The position numbers and the translations under genes are program-made. The notes beneath the pieces were generated by a model that saw nothing but the letters and a program-made list of their open reading frames with translations, was not told the DNA's origin and searched no databases. Below are positions 46,004 to 56,948 of a stretch of 64,000 nt of DNA, piece by piece (the stretch's first letter is position 1; each line of letters begins with the position of its first letter). Source of the DNA: Harmothoe impar (Eukaryota > Annelida > Polychaeta > Phyllodocida > Polynoidae). The stretch lies in assembly GCA_947462335.1 (NCBI GenBank), contig OX381704.1:45450942-45514941 (forward strand). The letters run 5' to 3'.

Positions 46004-46540
46004 AGCCGTCTTTCCATCTCCTCTTAATTAATAGGTCCCTTAGTCCCATATGTCTTACCAAGGTATCTATATGTGCATCAATTCCCTCCGTCTGCTTTGC
46101 AGATCATCAGACCCACTACCTGCCTGGAGACTCACCTATCACGTCCTTAGCGCCCCAGCCTGTTATACTCTAATCTCACATCGCCCCCTCCCTGGTGAGC
46201 CGTGTTGTAAAGTTGTAACACAAGTATCACGTCTTAACACCTTCTGCTACTTTGAAGGCAAAGCTTTAGGGACATAAAAAGATAGATAAAACGCGCCTCA
46301 CTTCCCTACCACAGCAACCCTCCTCCTCCCACGGGAAGAAGCCCCCGACTGGGGATGCTCCCTCCTTTACAGCACTCTAGACGACGATCACTAACACCGC
46401 AAGGTGGTGCGGCGGTGGTGAGGTGGGATGTTGGAGTAAATAAGGGGTTAATGCCGCAGGTTATAGGGGTTAAGTACGCGGCCATCGTTAGTGCGGATAG
46501 TGATACCGACAGGAGGAGAGAGCCTGAGGGGAGAGGAAGG
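46004..46540. other. non-coding stretch
   Basis: No supportable gene. Confidence 0.35.
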
Positions 46541-46722
46541 GAGGATTGAGGGGGGGGGGGGAGGTGTGATACTCAGGGAAGGCGTCTCAAGAGTCATGCA
46601 ATTAGCTCACCCTGACACCCGACCCTTACTGGAAATACCTTCTACGGCCGTCTCCCCTCCCTCCCTCCCTCCCTGCCTCCCCCCCCCCTGCCTCCCTGCC
46701 TCCCTCCCTCCCTCCCTCCCTC
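46541..46722. repeat. poly-G and (CCCT)n microsatellite
   Basis: A run of 12 G at 46550-46561 and a CCCT/CCTG array from about 46651 to 46721 interrupted by poly-C. Confidence 0.85.
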
Positions 46723-47490
46723 AGAGCTCTCATGCCACTGTTCCTGGAGAGACGTGTACAGTCAGACAATGCTACCCTGATGAACTCTTACCTTGTCCAG
46801 TCCAGGGGAGCCTTGTTTAAGGCTACAACCCCTTTTTTTACAGTCAGGACCTTTGCCCAAGCCTCTGTTACTTTCTACAGAGCCTTGTGCAAGACTACAT
46901 TGTTGATTCTCTGCTTGTCTATGGAGTCTTGTTCACTGCCCTCCTGCCTCCTTTCCTCCCTATGATCAGGACCCTTATCCCTCTGTTAGCTTCTGCAGAG
47001 CTATGTGCAAGACTACCCTGATGATCTTGTGCTCTCTGAGAGTTCTTCAATTCCATATCCTATTACAGGCCGTGCTGTGCTGTCTAATAAGGGCTGTCTG
47101 TGGCACGTAGAACGCGATACGTGCAGGGCGGCGGTCTCCTCAAGTCAGGCCCTTATATCAAGTAGACGCCGCAGATGAAATATTCAGCAGGGCTTTTCTG
47201 CCAAACGAAGGGAGGAGGAGGAGGGGGAGGGGCGTCCTACACATTAAGAGTCTGTGTGAAAAGCATCCTAATTGGACTGTGTTTGGTGGTGCCGGGGAGG
47301 GTACGGTAGACTGCAGTGCTTTTTGGTGTAGGCCACTTTAAACCCATTTATCATAGCTTTTGGCGGCAGCGCCTGTAGCTCTTAGGCTTATTAGTGAGAG
47401 TGCTTTAGAGGTCCTCTCCAGGGATAAGTTGTATGTTCTGCAGCTGTGAAAGTCTACGCAGACCCAGAAGGAAAAGGTTGGGAAGGTGTG
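46723..47490. other. non-coding stretch with a conserved-element-like block
   Basis: At 47110-47215 a CpG-containing, repeat-free segment includes GATGAAATATTCAGCAGGGC and CGCGATACGTGCAGGGCGGC. It resembles a developmental conserved element by composition only. Before it, a loosely repeated TTCTACAGAGC(T/C)TTGTGCAAGAC word occurs at about 46875 and 46995. Confidence 0.3.
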
Positions 47491-47985
47491 AGTAGTATAG
47501 ACAATTTGTACTTAGATACAGACACCTCAGTCATCTAGCCAATTTGTCCCGAGATACAGGCACCAGAGGGGAGTAGTATAGCCAATCTGTACTTAGATAC
47601 AGGCATGTGGGGGTAGTAGTAGAGCCAATTTGTACTTAGATACAGGCATGTGGGGGTAGTAGTATAGCCAATTGGTACTTAGATACAGGCGCGTGGGGGT
47701 AGTAGTATAGCCAATATGGACTTAGATATAGACATGTGGAGGTAGTAGTATAGCCAATTGCTACTTAGATACAGGCACATTGTCATAATAGTAGTAGTAG
47801 TATAGCAAATTGTACCTAAACACAGGCACATAGGGGTAGTAGTATGGCAATTTTACTTAGGTACAGACACGTGGTGCCAGTAGTGTAGGCAATTGGTACT
47901 TAGACACAGGCACATTGGCGTACTAGTATTGTAGACAAGTTGTGCTTAGAAACAGACACATTACATAATAGAGGCATTGTATATC
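47491..47985 (+). repeat. 43-bp minisatellite, about eleven units
   Basis: Units have the form AGTATAGCCAATTTGTACTT followed by AGATACAGGCATGTGGGGGT and a linking AGT. The word GCCAA occurs at 47581, 47624, 47667, 47710 and 47753, an exact 43-bp period. Outer units are more diverged than central ones, the usual pattern for unequal exchange. Confidence 0.9.
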
Positions 47986-48477
47986 TAGATACAGGCACCT
48001 AGATGCCAGCAGTATGTGCTTTGTACTTATATCAACGCACCTTGGGGGCACGAGCGAGGCCATGTGGTCAAGGAACAAAAATATAATGTCCTTGCCAATT
48101 TCTATATTTCAAAGGAAATTATATATAGATATCAGGGTTTTACAGGAAGTGTACCTTACTTTCTAGGTTTAACAAAGGGTACTATGGGGAAACTGTGACT
48201 GTGTCTGTGACATTATGATGAAGCATTCCCTGCCCGAGTTATTAAAAGAAAGATCGGCGTGACATTTGCACTGTTATGTGAGCTTCACGCATTTATAAAA
48301 CTGTCTATACATTGATGTGCAGCTTCTGTAGGTGGGGAACTAATATAAAGTGAGCCCTACAGACCCAACAAAATAGAGTTCTGCTGCCTCCAGACACCGT
48401 CTCCCCTTTTCTTATTCGTCTGTACAGATACTGTGTTAACCCACTGATGACAGTGTGGTGTTGTTCATCTGTCCCCA
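47986..48477. other. non-coding stretch
   Basis: No supportable gene or repeat boundary. Confidence 0.4.
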
Positions 48478-48645
48478 TAATGCATCACATAGAATTAGAG
48501 CACCATACTATGACTCAGTCGAATGTTGTCGGCATGATGCGTGAATGCAGCATTGGCGAGTCCCAATCCAGGGCTACATTCATGCATCATGACGGCTAAG
48601 GTGCCCAATGCATTAAAGCATTATGCTGTCGTTTAGGGGTTAACG
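48478..48645. mobile_element. palindromic MITE-family copy
   Basis: TGTCGGCATGATGCGTGAAT and GCAGCATTGGCGAG precede the right arm GGGCTACATTCATGCATCAT, GACGGCTAAGGTGCCCAATG, CATTAAAGCATTATGCTGTC, GTTTAGGGGTTAA. The right half matches the family consensus better than the left. Confidence 0.7.
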
Positions 48646-49486
48646 TTGGGGCTCTAATTAGCCCATAGACACCATAGTGTGGGGGTTATTGAGAGTGAAG
48701 TGCGTCTCTGAGTGGTGTGAGAGGGGCAATTAGAGACCAGGATTAGTGAGCAGCTCACCGAGCAGCTCACCCTGAGACAGCTCACATGACCAGACTATAT
48801 CAACATTTACTGCTCTCAGTATACACAATGCCTATACACTATATCTATGCTAGTGCTTGATTATAACGTTAGACCTTATGTATCAGTAGTATAGGACAAT
48901 GCGCAAGTTATGCCCACCCTCGAGTATAAAAATATGCTTTATTGTCATATTCTAGGTGCTTGGTTGCAGCTGAAACAATGCAGTTCTATAGTTTGAAGGA
49001 ACAACATCTATATAGGTAAGTTAGCTAGGAAATTGCTCTGTTGTCCCTTGCAAATTGAGGAAAGTCAATGTTACCTAGTTCCTAAGGAAAGCACACTATA
49101 CTACAGATGCACTAGGCCCTTACTTTGAGGGGCCACTCATATGGTATAAATCCCTGCCTGTACACCAATCTAATGATGGATCAGGTCCTGCTTCTATTAC
49201 TACAAAACATGTTATCTCTCAAAAGGCTAACGTAGTGATCCATCCTCTCCAGAACATCCAGCAAAAAGGCACATCTGAGTCGGTGTGCTTCTTTGATCTT
49301 GGATTCAGTTTATCCGTCGCCAAAAGCAGACCGATTGTCGGCAGTGGATAAAACCGCTGCTGCAGCCCAGGCAGTGCTGGCCCCTGTGTAGTACTCGGGA
49401 TGTTCACCAGAGGGCGTGGGTGTCCCTGCGCAAGCGCTGTTCGCATGAGTAGGATGAATGGGGGAAAGTAGATGAGCGGTACCCTC
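48646..49486. other. non-coding stretch with AGCAGCTCAC repeats and a CTCF-like motif
   Basis: GAGCAGCTCACC occurs twice and a related GACAGCTCAC once between 48747 and 48785. At 49404-49417 TCACCAGAGGGCGT matches the CTCF core at 12 of 14 positions. Confidence 0.4.
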
Positions 49487-49740
49487 CAAACAGAACTTGG
49501 GAATTGAACGTTCGTAACTGGGTAGAATCCGGGTAGGTCACAATGACACAAGAAAGGCACGGGAATCGAACGTTTGCAACTGGGTAGAATCCGGGTAGGT
49601 CACAATGACACAAGAAAGGCTTTCTGATTGTAATAAGGACATGTTCACAATTCTTGGGAATATCTCGTGCCTTTCTTGTGTCATTGTGACCTACCAGGAT
49701 TCTACCCAGTTGCGAACGTTCAATTCCCAAGTTCTGTTTG
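49487..49740. repeat. 75-bp inverted repeat with one arm tandemly duplicated
   Basis: The left arm (49487-49561, starting CAAACAGAACTTGGGAATTG) and right arm (49666-49740) match at 73 of 75 positions. Within the left side, 62 bp starting GGGAAT at 49499 recurs at 49561-49620, so two tandem left-arm copies face one right-arm copy. An RNA from here would fold into a long double strand with a choice of pairings. The minus-strand frames of 113 and 137 codons that cross it repeat the same peptide (PFLCHCDLPGFYP) because of the duplication. They have no known domain and I do not call them genes. Confidence 0.85.
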
Positions 49741-50584
49741 ATATAAATAACATGGAATTCCACAGAATATGACACAGTCAAAAGATGTTCACATATTCTC
49801 GTGCCAGATACGTGCACAATTCTCGCAGGGATCCCCAGTTGTGACTCAGGAATCGCACGAGTTCTGCCCGAGATCTTGTTTGCAGGGTAGGCAGTGGGTA
49901 CAACTAGAAATAGTAATATGGGGTAGGGAGGTTTCTTCCCTCTAAGAGGTTATTGCATATTGTAGGTCAGTTGTGTAGGATACACTCAGCCACATTTTGT
50001 TCTATTGAATTGGCGGTTATATGTTATCTTCAATTCGGGCCCAGCCGGCCAGAATCAGAGAATGTTCAGCGATGCCGAAGTTGCTGCACTCAAACAAATC
50101 AGATCAACATCCTCATAATAATGGGTTAGTAAAGCAAACAGCATGTATCTAAACAGGGGAGAAATTATCTGACTGACTTCCGCTTCATGTGTTCCCATCA
50201 GCCAGTATGGCCACGTAATAGGGGAGCTACAAGAGAGCGTATTCCATTGTCGAAAGGTCAATGAAGACAGATTGGTACATGGTAGCAGTCAGCATACAGC
50301 TGGTATACACTGTAGGTCTCATTGGCAGACATCGCAGACAGGGACGTGAGGGGACTCTTTTCTCTATACAACCGGGAGAAGGCAATCAGTTCTGATCTGT
50401 CCTGATATACCCTGAGATGACGAGGAAGGCCTATAGCAGTAAGGTATCTGAATAGGGCATCTCAAATGTTATTCTCACTCTGCAAGGAGTGTAAAGAAAA
50501 AAATCGATGCTTTCCTAAAACCACTAATATGGTTGGTAGCTGCGCTGGATTTCAGCCTGTTCTGGCAGCAGCGGAATTCATGAC
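49741..50584. other. non-coding stretch
   Basis: No supportable feature. Confidence 0.4.
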
Positions 50585-50688
50585 TTAAAGTGGCATTCTC
50601 ACGGAACGTGTTCCACTCACAATTCTAGTACTAGTTCTGTTCTAGTCTGCTATGTGGTTTAGTGCGAGTGGTGAGTGTGCCCCTTTAA
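50585..50688. mobile_element. 104-bp TTAA-flanked MITE
   Basis: TTAA bounds both sides (50585-50588 and 50685-50688). The termini AGTGGCATTCTCAC and GTGAGTGTGCCCCT are inverted with a few mismatches, and AGTACTAGTTCTGTTCTAG lies in the middle. TTAA duplications are made by piggyBac and Kolobok elements. The terminal sequence is not enough to decide between them. Confidence 0.55.
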
Positions 50689-52900
50689 CATCTGAACTGA
50701 TGTTGGAAAGGCGTTTCATTTCTATCGTTGATCGTTGGCATTTTTATTTAGTTTTTTCCAAAAGGAAATAAACAAAAGTTACCATATCTGTATGAGGGTT
50801 TATTGGAGTCTTAACTACTACCATATTGACCCCCATCCAGTTTATATTAATCAGTACAATAGCTTGTTATTTCAGCAGGGTTAAACCTCGGAACAAGGAA
50901 TGCTATACAGCGGGAGTCTACCACCAGAGACCACAGTAAGATAAATGACAGTAGGAGTAGGAGTTACTCATGTATATATAACCGTGCCGACCACACCACA
51001 GACATATAGCCCGTGACAGGACACGGAATATCAAATAGCCCGCCGCCACAGCCCTGCCACCACCGTCCCCACCGGGAATCAAATTTGGGCTGTCCGCCGA
51101 GTGTCTGCTTCAATATTCCTAGTCAGACGATGTATGGGACCCGCCCCCACCCACTCAAGCTGCTCTACTCCCATACTACTAGCCAAAACAGTCAGAACGT
51201 ACGTTGAAACAATATTTACATGCCGCAATGACGTTGATAAATTGAAAGACAAAATTGAAATAGTCAATAATTTCGATGTCAATATTGTTAGGATTCTAAT
51301 ACAACGTTGAAATTGCATCACGATATTGACCACTGTTGACAATGTTAAATCAATTTTTTTAAATGATAATCGAAGACCAGTGCTGCACTAATATTGCTCA
51401 TATGTAACGTTATTCCATAGTTGTTAGATAAATGAAGATAACGCTAGAGATCTTTCCTATTTATTAATCTATGATCAGAGCTTTTCAAATGTTAGTTTTG
51501 ACAACGTTACTTTAAAGTTGACTGACGTCATTTTGGTCAGAGGGATTCTGTCCACATTGGTTCTCCCCTGTTGCTCCCACCTTCCTGCACGTGTGTGGGC
51601 ATCGTTTGACCGCTGGAAGTCGGGGCTTTTAAAGCATAACGATGGGGCAGAGGGCAGGTGGGTGTGTCCGGATTGAGCCGGGCTATTTCTTACGACACTA
51701 GTCTATACTTGTCCTACAAGCATTCGAAATGGAATCCTACCTCAAGGGTGGACTGGGAACATAGAATCACGACTTGTTCTATCTGGGAGGAGTCGGTGGG
51801 AGGAGTGGTGACTGGAAGGGGTGGGGGGAGGGTGGGGAGGGGGGGTGCTCGATAAGCGGGAGTTATGGCTGTGAGACCTTGCGGGGTCTGGCCAATCCAT
51901 GACCAGCTTTCAACAACAGGCTCGGGCCCCATCAGGGGACTGTAAGGGGCTCTTTGATTCGTCAGTCGTGCACCCCACGGCCGGAGACGCGCATTAATCT
52001 TAGTCTCCGACGGAAATAATCCATTTGTAAACTAGTGCAATTAGCATAGTAGAGGCAAGAAGCTAGTGAGGCGGGGTGGGAGAGGTGTTCAATTATACAT
52101 ACCGTCTACAGCTTCAAGATGTTTACATTCAATTTACACTCACCTACAAAAAGATGGGAATATATATGGAATTAGTGTAAAAGAAACTCATTATAACAGT
52201 ATGAATATGAACAACTAACTGGATGATAAACAATACATCAAGTGTATCAATATACCAAAAAATCCGATGATATGCAATATCTAAAAGAATGGAGGATTAT
52301 AACCTCAAACATAAAAAGGCGAGTAAAAAATAAAGCGATAGTAAATACGAACCTGTGACATGCATTTGCATTTGAGGTGTATTAGGTTGATAATTATAGG
52401 AATTGGTATATGGATTTGAACTATGATCAATCCCTGAACATTAAGCAAGCTACCCAACCCTTTTTAAACCACACACCACCTATCACAATATATGTACATG
52501 CTTGTAGGGTTGTGAATGTTGCATTGATTTGAAATACTGGGACATGAACCTGTCCAATTCTATTGACAATATATATCTGCATCGTCTAATTATAACATGT
52601 AATACTCTTTGCTGTCAATTAGGAGAATGAGTGTCCCCTTCATTTGACATGACAGTTCCGACCAGTTCGCGCATTAGCATAGATCCAGGCACCATCCACA
52701 TTACTTGCCTCCAATCCCCCATGCCGCTCACACCCTGGTGCTACTTGGGGGAGGACGTGCCGTGTACGTCGGGGCTTACGTCCACCTGGTCTGGAGGCGT
52801 ATGTCCCAGAATGCACCAGTGTGAGGCGACACACCTGCTTCCTGAGTAGTCTCTTGATGCTGCTCCAGGGCAGGCTTTTTAACGTTCCTACCACTATCTC
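50689..52900. other. non-coding stretch
   Basis: A TTGA/TCAA-rich section at 51180-51350 has ACGTTGA words in both directions, perhaps an old transposon whose ends I cannot place. G-rich at 51795-51850. No gene is supported. Confidence 0.4.
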
Positions 52901-53160
52901 TACATCTATCACGCCCTCCCTTCCTCCCTTTCTTCCCTTACATTTTTCTTGTCCCTTGTCGCCTTCCTATTTGCCTCTCTGTCTACCTGTCCCTTGATTT
53001 GTGTCGAAGTTTCACCTCTCTCCCTCCCTCTCTGCTCCCATTTTCCATTTCACTACCACTCGTATTCCGTTCCATATATATCTCACTCCCATGCCCTCGC
53101 TCTTCCACACCCTCTCTCCTCTCTCCTCCTGCCTTCCACCCCGACCCCCCCCCCAATTCC
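52901..53160 (+). repeat. pyrimidine-rich tract
   Basis: Dense CTCC, CTCT and CCTT words. Open frames on both strands are compositional. Confidence 0.7.
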
Positions 53161-53930
53161 AATGAAGATTCCGTTGCCATTGAATTTAATAACGAGCGGG
53201 CACAGGAGGAAATACTAAAATTATACTGATGAAAATATGTTGCCCTTCGGCACAAAGAAAGTGAAAAAGTAGGTTGGTAGGTGGGGTAGATTGATGGATA
53301 GAGTTAGGAGTAGAGTCAAGGGTAGGGTTAGGGGTAGGCGGAGGGGGGTGAGTGGGGATCTAGGCTGTATGCATGGCTGAATATTACTACCAGCCAACCG
53401 GCAATGATTATGAGTTCTGACGTCACGAAGCTTGCTTTATGATATGGAAAGTAGCATATATGTCAAAGATATACATATCATGTGTACAAGCATGTTATAA
53501 CCCAAATATCCCGTATCATGCTCATCACATTAAAGACCTGTATTTAGTGGCTGATTTTAGTGCAGATGCATATCATATGTTATTTGATTTGAATATTTTC
53601 TGCATACATGGGTAACTAAAATATGTACCCAGCAATGTTCATCATATAATAATCACGGCCTAACTGCCGTTCCCACTGCCTAGTTCCCACACAATACAAG
53701 TATAGAGCCCACAATACTAGGTTGGCAGATGTCGTAGCTACACATTAGATGCCATGACTGGCTGTGTGGGTCTGTACATTAGGTGGCATGTCTGCACATT
53801 AGCACGGTAATTAACACAGACTGTTGTAAGACTCCCTGATTTGTATTGGGCAGCCCCACAGATGTACAGGAAGGCAGAGTAGAGGTAGGCAATTACTGCT
53901 GGGGGAGGACTGTAAGGGGGAGGGTGTAGA
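53161..53930. other. non-coding stretch
   Basis: Contains a GGTAGG/GGGTTAGGG-like section at 53270-53350. TTAGGG occurs but is not an ordered telomeric array. No gene. Confidence 0.4.
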
Positions 53931-54062
53931 ATTGAGAGAGACAGAGACAGAGACGGAGAGACATAGACAGAGACATAGGCAAACAGAGAGCCAAACATGC
54001 AGCCAGATCGACAGCCAGACAGGGACAGACAAAGAGAGAGACAGAGGCAGACAGACAGGCAG
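53931..54062 (+). repeat. (GAGACA)n-type microsatellite
   Basis: Imperfect GAGACA/GACAGA hexamer array. It produces serine/leucine/cysteine-rich frames on the minus strand and arginine/glutamate-rich frames on the plus strand, none a real gene. Confidence 0.9.
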
Positions 54063-55499
54063 AAAGAACGAGACATATAGCTGTATAGGGATAGAGAATA
54101 AGAGGGGGGACGGTGGACGGGTGGAGGAATTTTGAGTTGGACGGTAGGATGGATGGCGTTGGTTGAGGGAGGGGGAGGGGAGGGACATGCAGGTCACACC
54201 TCCTGTAAAAAGACAGGAAATGTTACGATAAAGCAGTGAAAAAGGCCAGGTGTTCCATACAAAAAGGCAAGAAGGAGTCGTGTTGGATGGGGGAATGTGT
54301 TATGGGAAGTGATGCCTGGTAAAACTATGGACGTCACATCTCTTGAATTAAAAAGATTACAGGATTTCTTAGCGCGATGCATGTACAAAAAGGAAAAGAC
54401 CAATCCGATCAAAGTCCCCACCTTTCACCAGACTCTGAGCTTGAATTCAAATGGACCCTGGGGCTGGGGCTGAAGGACAAATGGGATTGTTTGTGTTAGA
54501 GGTCTGAATTCCTGAGCCCTGACCCATCTTCATACATATCTATAGATGATTCCCCTTTAAGCACTAACATAATGAAAAATGATCACTGAGATGTCAGGGA
54601 CACATTCGCCCTCAAAACTATAATTATTACATATATCCCAACCCCAGAATCCCAAAGGCATTTTGGGCATCCTTTCCTTTTTAGGCGTCCTTTAATAAGC
54701 CCCTAAATAATTCAGCCTCAATCTTGAATGAGACCCCTGGATGTTTCCATAGTACCCGCGGGGTGCCTGCTTATATTGCATATTTATACCGCAAATCGAT
54801 ATGAATTGTACCTGGGGGCTTACTGATACACGACCTCCCCTTTGTATAGGTATAATGTCCACATTCCTCATGTACACTTTCTGGCACCCTTCTGATATCA
54901 TACTCAGAACAGAAGTACCAGCCTTGCTTGTAAATGATATTGCAGTCAGGTTAGAAATGCTGCTCACTAGGCTCATCATTGGGACCTGCATTTCTGAGGT
55001 GTTTATTGTCTCCCATCTGGTTGGATCAGTGAATATAGCATGACCTGAATCCTGTGCATTGGAAATGGGATTTAGTCAAATGTAGAAAACAGTTGAGGGG
55101 TAATGTGTGCCCCATATTACACTTTCAGAACTATATCATGCTGTCATTTAAGGGTTTAAAGCAGACAGGTAATGCTACCATATAAGGGATCTATAGTGGG
55201 AACAATGACAGATATATGGCTCCTTTGGCAACGTGATCTAATAAATCATATTGACGAAAAAATATAAAACAATAAAGTATTTTTGTGCAAATGCCATTGA
55301 GTAGTCAACAAAGGCAGATGCGTATACATATATAAATATCAGATTCTACATGTATACCACACATCTGGCCCTTACTTGGATAGACCCTTTTTAGAAGGTT
55401 TATCCTCCATCATTTTCTTAAATGGAAAGAGGTGAGGATACCACCTTTTTCCTAGTAGCTGCGCTTTTATAATCTTCAGCCCACGTTAGAGAAAATGCC
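54063..55499. other. non-coding stretch
   Basis: No supportable gene. Frames at 54692-54991 (minus) and 54801-55043 (plus) overlap on opposite strands. Confidence 0.4.
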
Positions 55500-55690
55500 C
55501 TCGTGAAATGCATATTTGCAAGTCATTACATTTGATTTACAACAATTAATTAGATTTAGACGCAGGCGGCGCATTAGAACTACGACAGCCGCGGAGCGTA
55601 ATTCCATTGAAATGACACATTGGCGTTTGATTTAGCTGCCATTTTTCCAGGCGACTTGCCTAAGTGTGGTTCCTTAATAAGGTAAAGTAG
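55500..55690. promoter_or_regulatory. homeodomain-site-rich, conserved-element-like block
   Basis: Contains CAATTAATTAGATTTAGACG, GCGGCGCATTAG, GCGTAATTCCATTGAAATG, TTTGATTTAGC and CTTAATAAGG in 190 bp with intervening CpGs. This density of ATTA/TAAT cores with balanced composition is characteristic of developmental enhancers. Evolutionary conservation cannot be tested here. Confidence 0.35.
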
Positions 55691-55752
55691 CAGAAATTAA
55701 AAAGTGCCTGGAGGTAGGAGGGGTGGGTGGTGTGCCGACATCCAGCTCAACA

Positions 55753-55990
55753 CTTTGAGGGCAGCATTTTGCCTTGATACACAATGCCCTTCTTTCGAAA
55801 CGATACATCAATGCAGAACTGGCAAGTGCTGCATTCATGCGACCTTATGTGTGATCGATGCATTGTCGCCAAAGGGTTAGTAATTGCACCAATGCAGTAC
55901 AAGCGAGTTACATGCAGGTGGTACATTGTGCATCATAACGATAAACGAACATGAAGCATTGAGGCGTCATTCCACCCCTAAATGGTTTAG
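55753..55990. mobile_element. palindromic MITE-family copy, full length but diverged
   Basis: TTGAGGGCAGCATTTTGCCT, TCAATGCAGAACTGGCAAGT, TTGTCGCCAAAGGGTTAG, GTGCATCATAACGATAAAC and CCTAAATGGTTT appear in order. Two half-palindromes (one around 55820, one around 55900) suggest a partial internal duplication. Confidence 0.6.
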
Positions 55991-56339
55991 ATAATGTGGT
56001 GTTATCTGTAGTGAGTTGGTGCCATTGCCTGCTGTGGTAGCCACCTGGTCTCATGGACACATGGTTTAGGTATACAGTTGTATGTATACTGAATATGTAG
56101 GGAGGTAGATATCAGCAGAGAGCGTTCTCTCCATCTGCCACCCCAACACCCCTCAGCCCTGCCACACTACTCCGTGGCTTCAATCCCACTTTCCTGTTGC
56201 AGCCTATTACATATAAATCATACATGAAGGCGGGTTATAGCCCTAACCCAGCCTCCCCTACATCATTCCCCACTCACGCCCATATATAAGATATAGACAC
56301 ACATGTACCCCCCTCCCAACCCTCCTCCACGACACATAC
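55991..56339. other. non-coding stretch
   Basis: No supportable feature. Confidence 0.4.
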
Positions 56340-56530
56340 TCCTCTGATTGATCGTCCAAAGTGTCTACCCGATTCAACGCAATTAGCGTCCGCAATTTTC
56401 TCCTATAGAACACATTGTGTCGCCATCAAATATTAAAGTCGTCATTTTAGCGGCATTGTCAGTGCCGTCTCGCATGGCCTGCTCTGCCTCCGTCTCCCTG
56501 GCCGTGGTAATGCAGGTTATTAGGACCGTC
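56340..56530. promoter_or_regulatory. conserved-element-like block
   Basis: Includes CAACGCAATTAGCGTCCGCA, ATCAAATATTAAAGTCGTCA, TTTTAGCGGCATTGTCAGTG and GTAATGCAGGTTATTAGGAC. Repeat-free, CpG-containing and rich in ATTA cores. Candidate enhancer by composition only. Confidence 0.3.
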
Positions 56531-56770
56531 GTCGTGGATGATGGGTGCTAGATGTGAGATATGGGTGTGTTAGAGAAGCTCTCAGAGCTAGTGGTGGGAT
56601 GAGGCTGCCTTTATTAACCCAGCAGGGAAAAGGCCCGATAGTATTAAGTGTCTGAGCATGTTGGCTAGACTAACAACACCAGTGATGCTTCTCGGAACAG
56701 GAAGGAGAATGTCCCAATAGAAATGTGCATACATTAAACTGACATAGGTATTCTTTGCTACTTTACAACT

Positions 56771-56948
56771 TTGGCATGATACGTTAAGGTTGATACACTC
56801 TTATCGCGGGGCTGATACACTCCCGAAAAGTATTCTTGACGCACCACTACAGCACTAGTTATCTATACGCCGGCAGTGAGCTAATGCATCATGACGGCAA
56901 ATAGACATGAATCCATGAGGCATCATGATTGGCGTCAATAAAGGGTGG
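56771..56948. repeat. palindromic MITE-family copy, diverged
   Basis: GCATGATACGTTAAGG, CTAATGCATCATGACGGC and GAGGCATCATGATTGGCGTC are present. The termini are lost. Confidence 0.5.

Noticed and set aside
49561..49575. Minus-strand GTTCGATTCCCGTGC resembling a tRNA B box
   Set aside because: No matching A box at the proper distance and no cloverleaf. The sequence belongs to the duplicated inverted repeat.
49404..49817. 137-codon minus frame with an internally repeated peptide
   Set aside because: The peptide repetition is a direct result of the 62-bp duplication within the inverted repeat, not of a protein repeat family.
53270..53350. TTAGGG-containing stretch as interstitial telomere repeat
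   Set aside because: Only isolated TTAGGG words among GGTAGG and AGAGT variants. There is no ordered hexamer array.
53738..54197. Serine/leucine/cysteine-rich minus frames of 112 and 128 codons
   Set aside because: They are translations of the GAGACA microsatellite and flanking purine tract.
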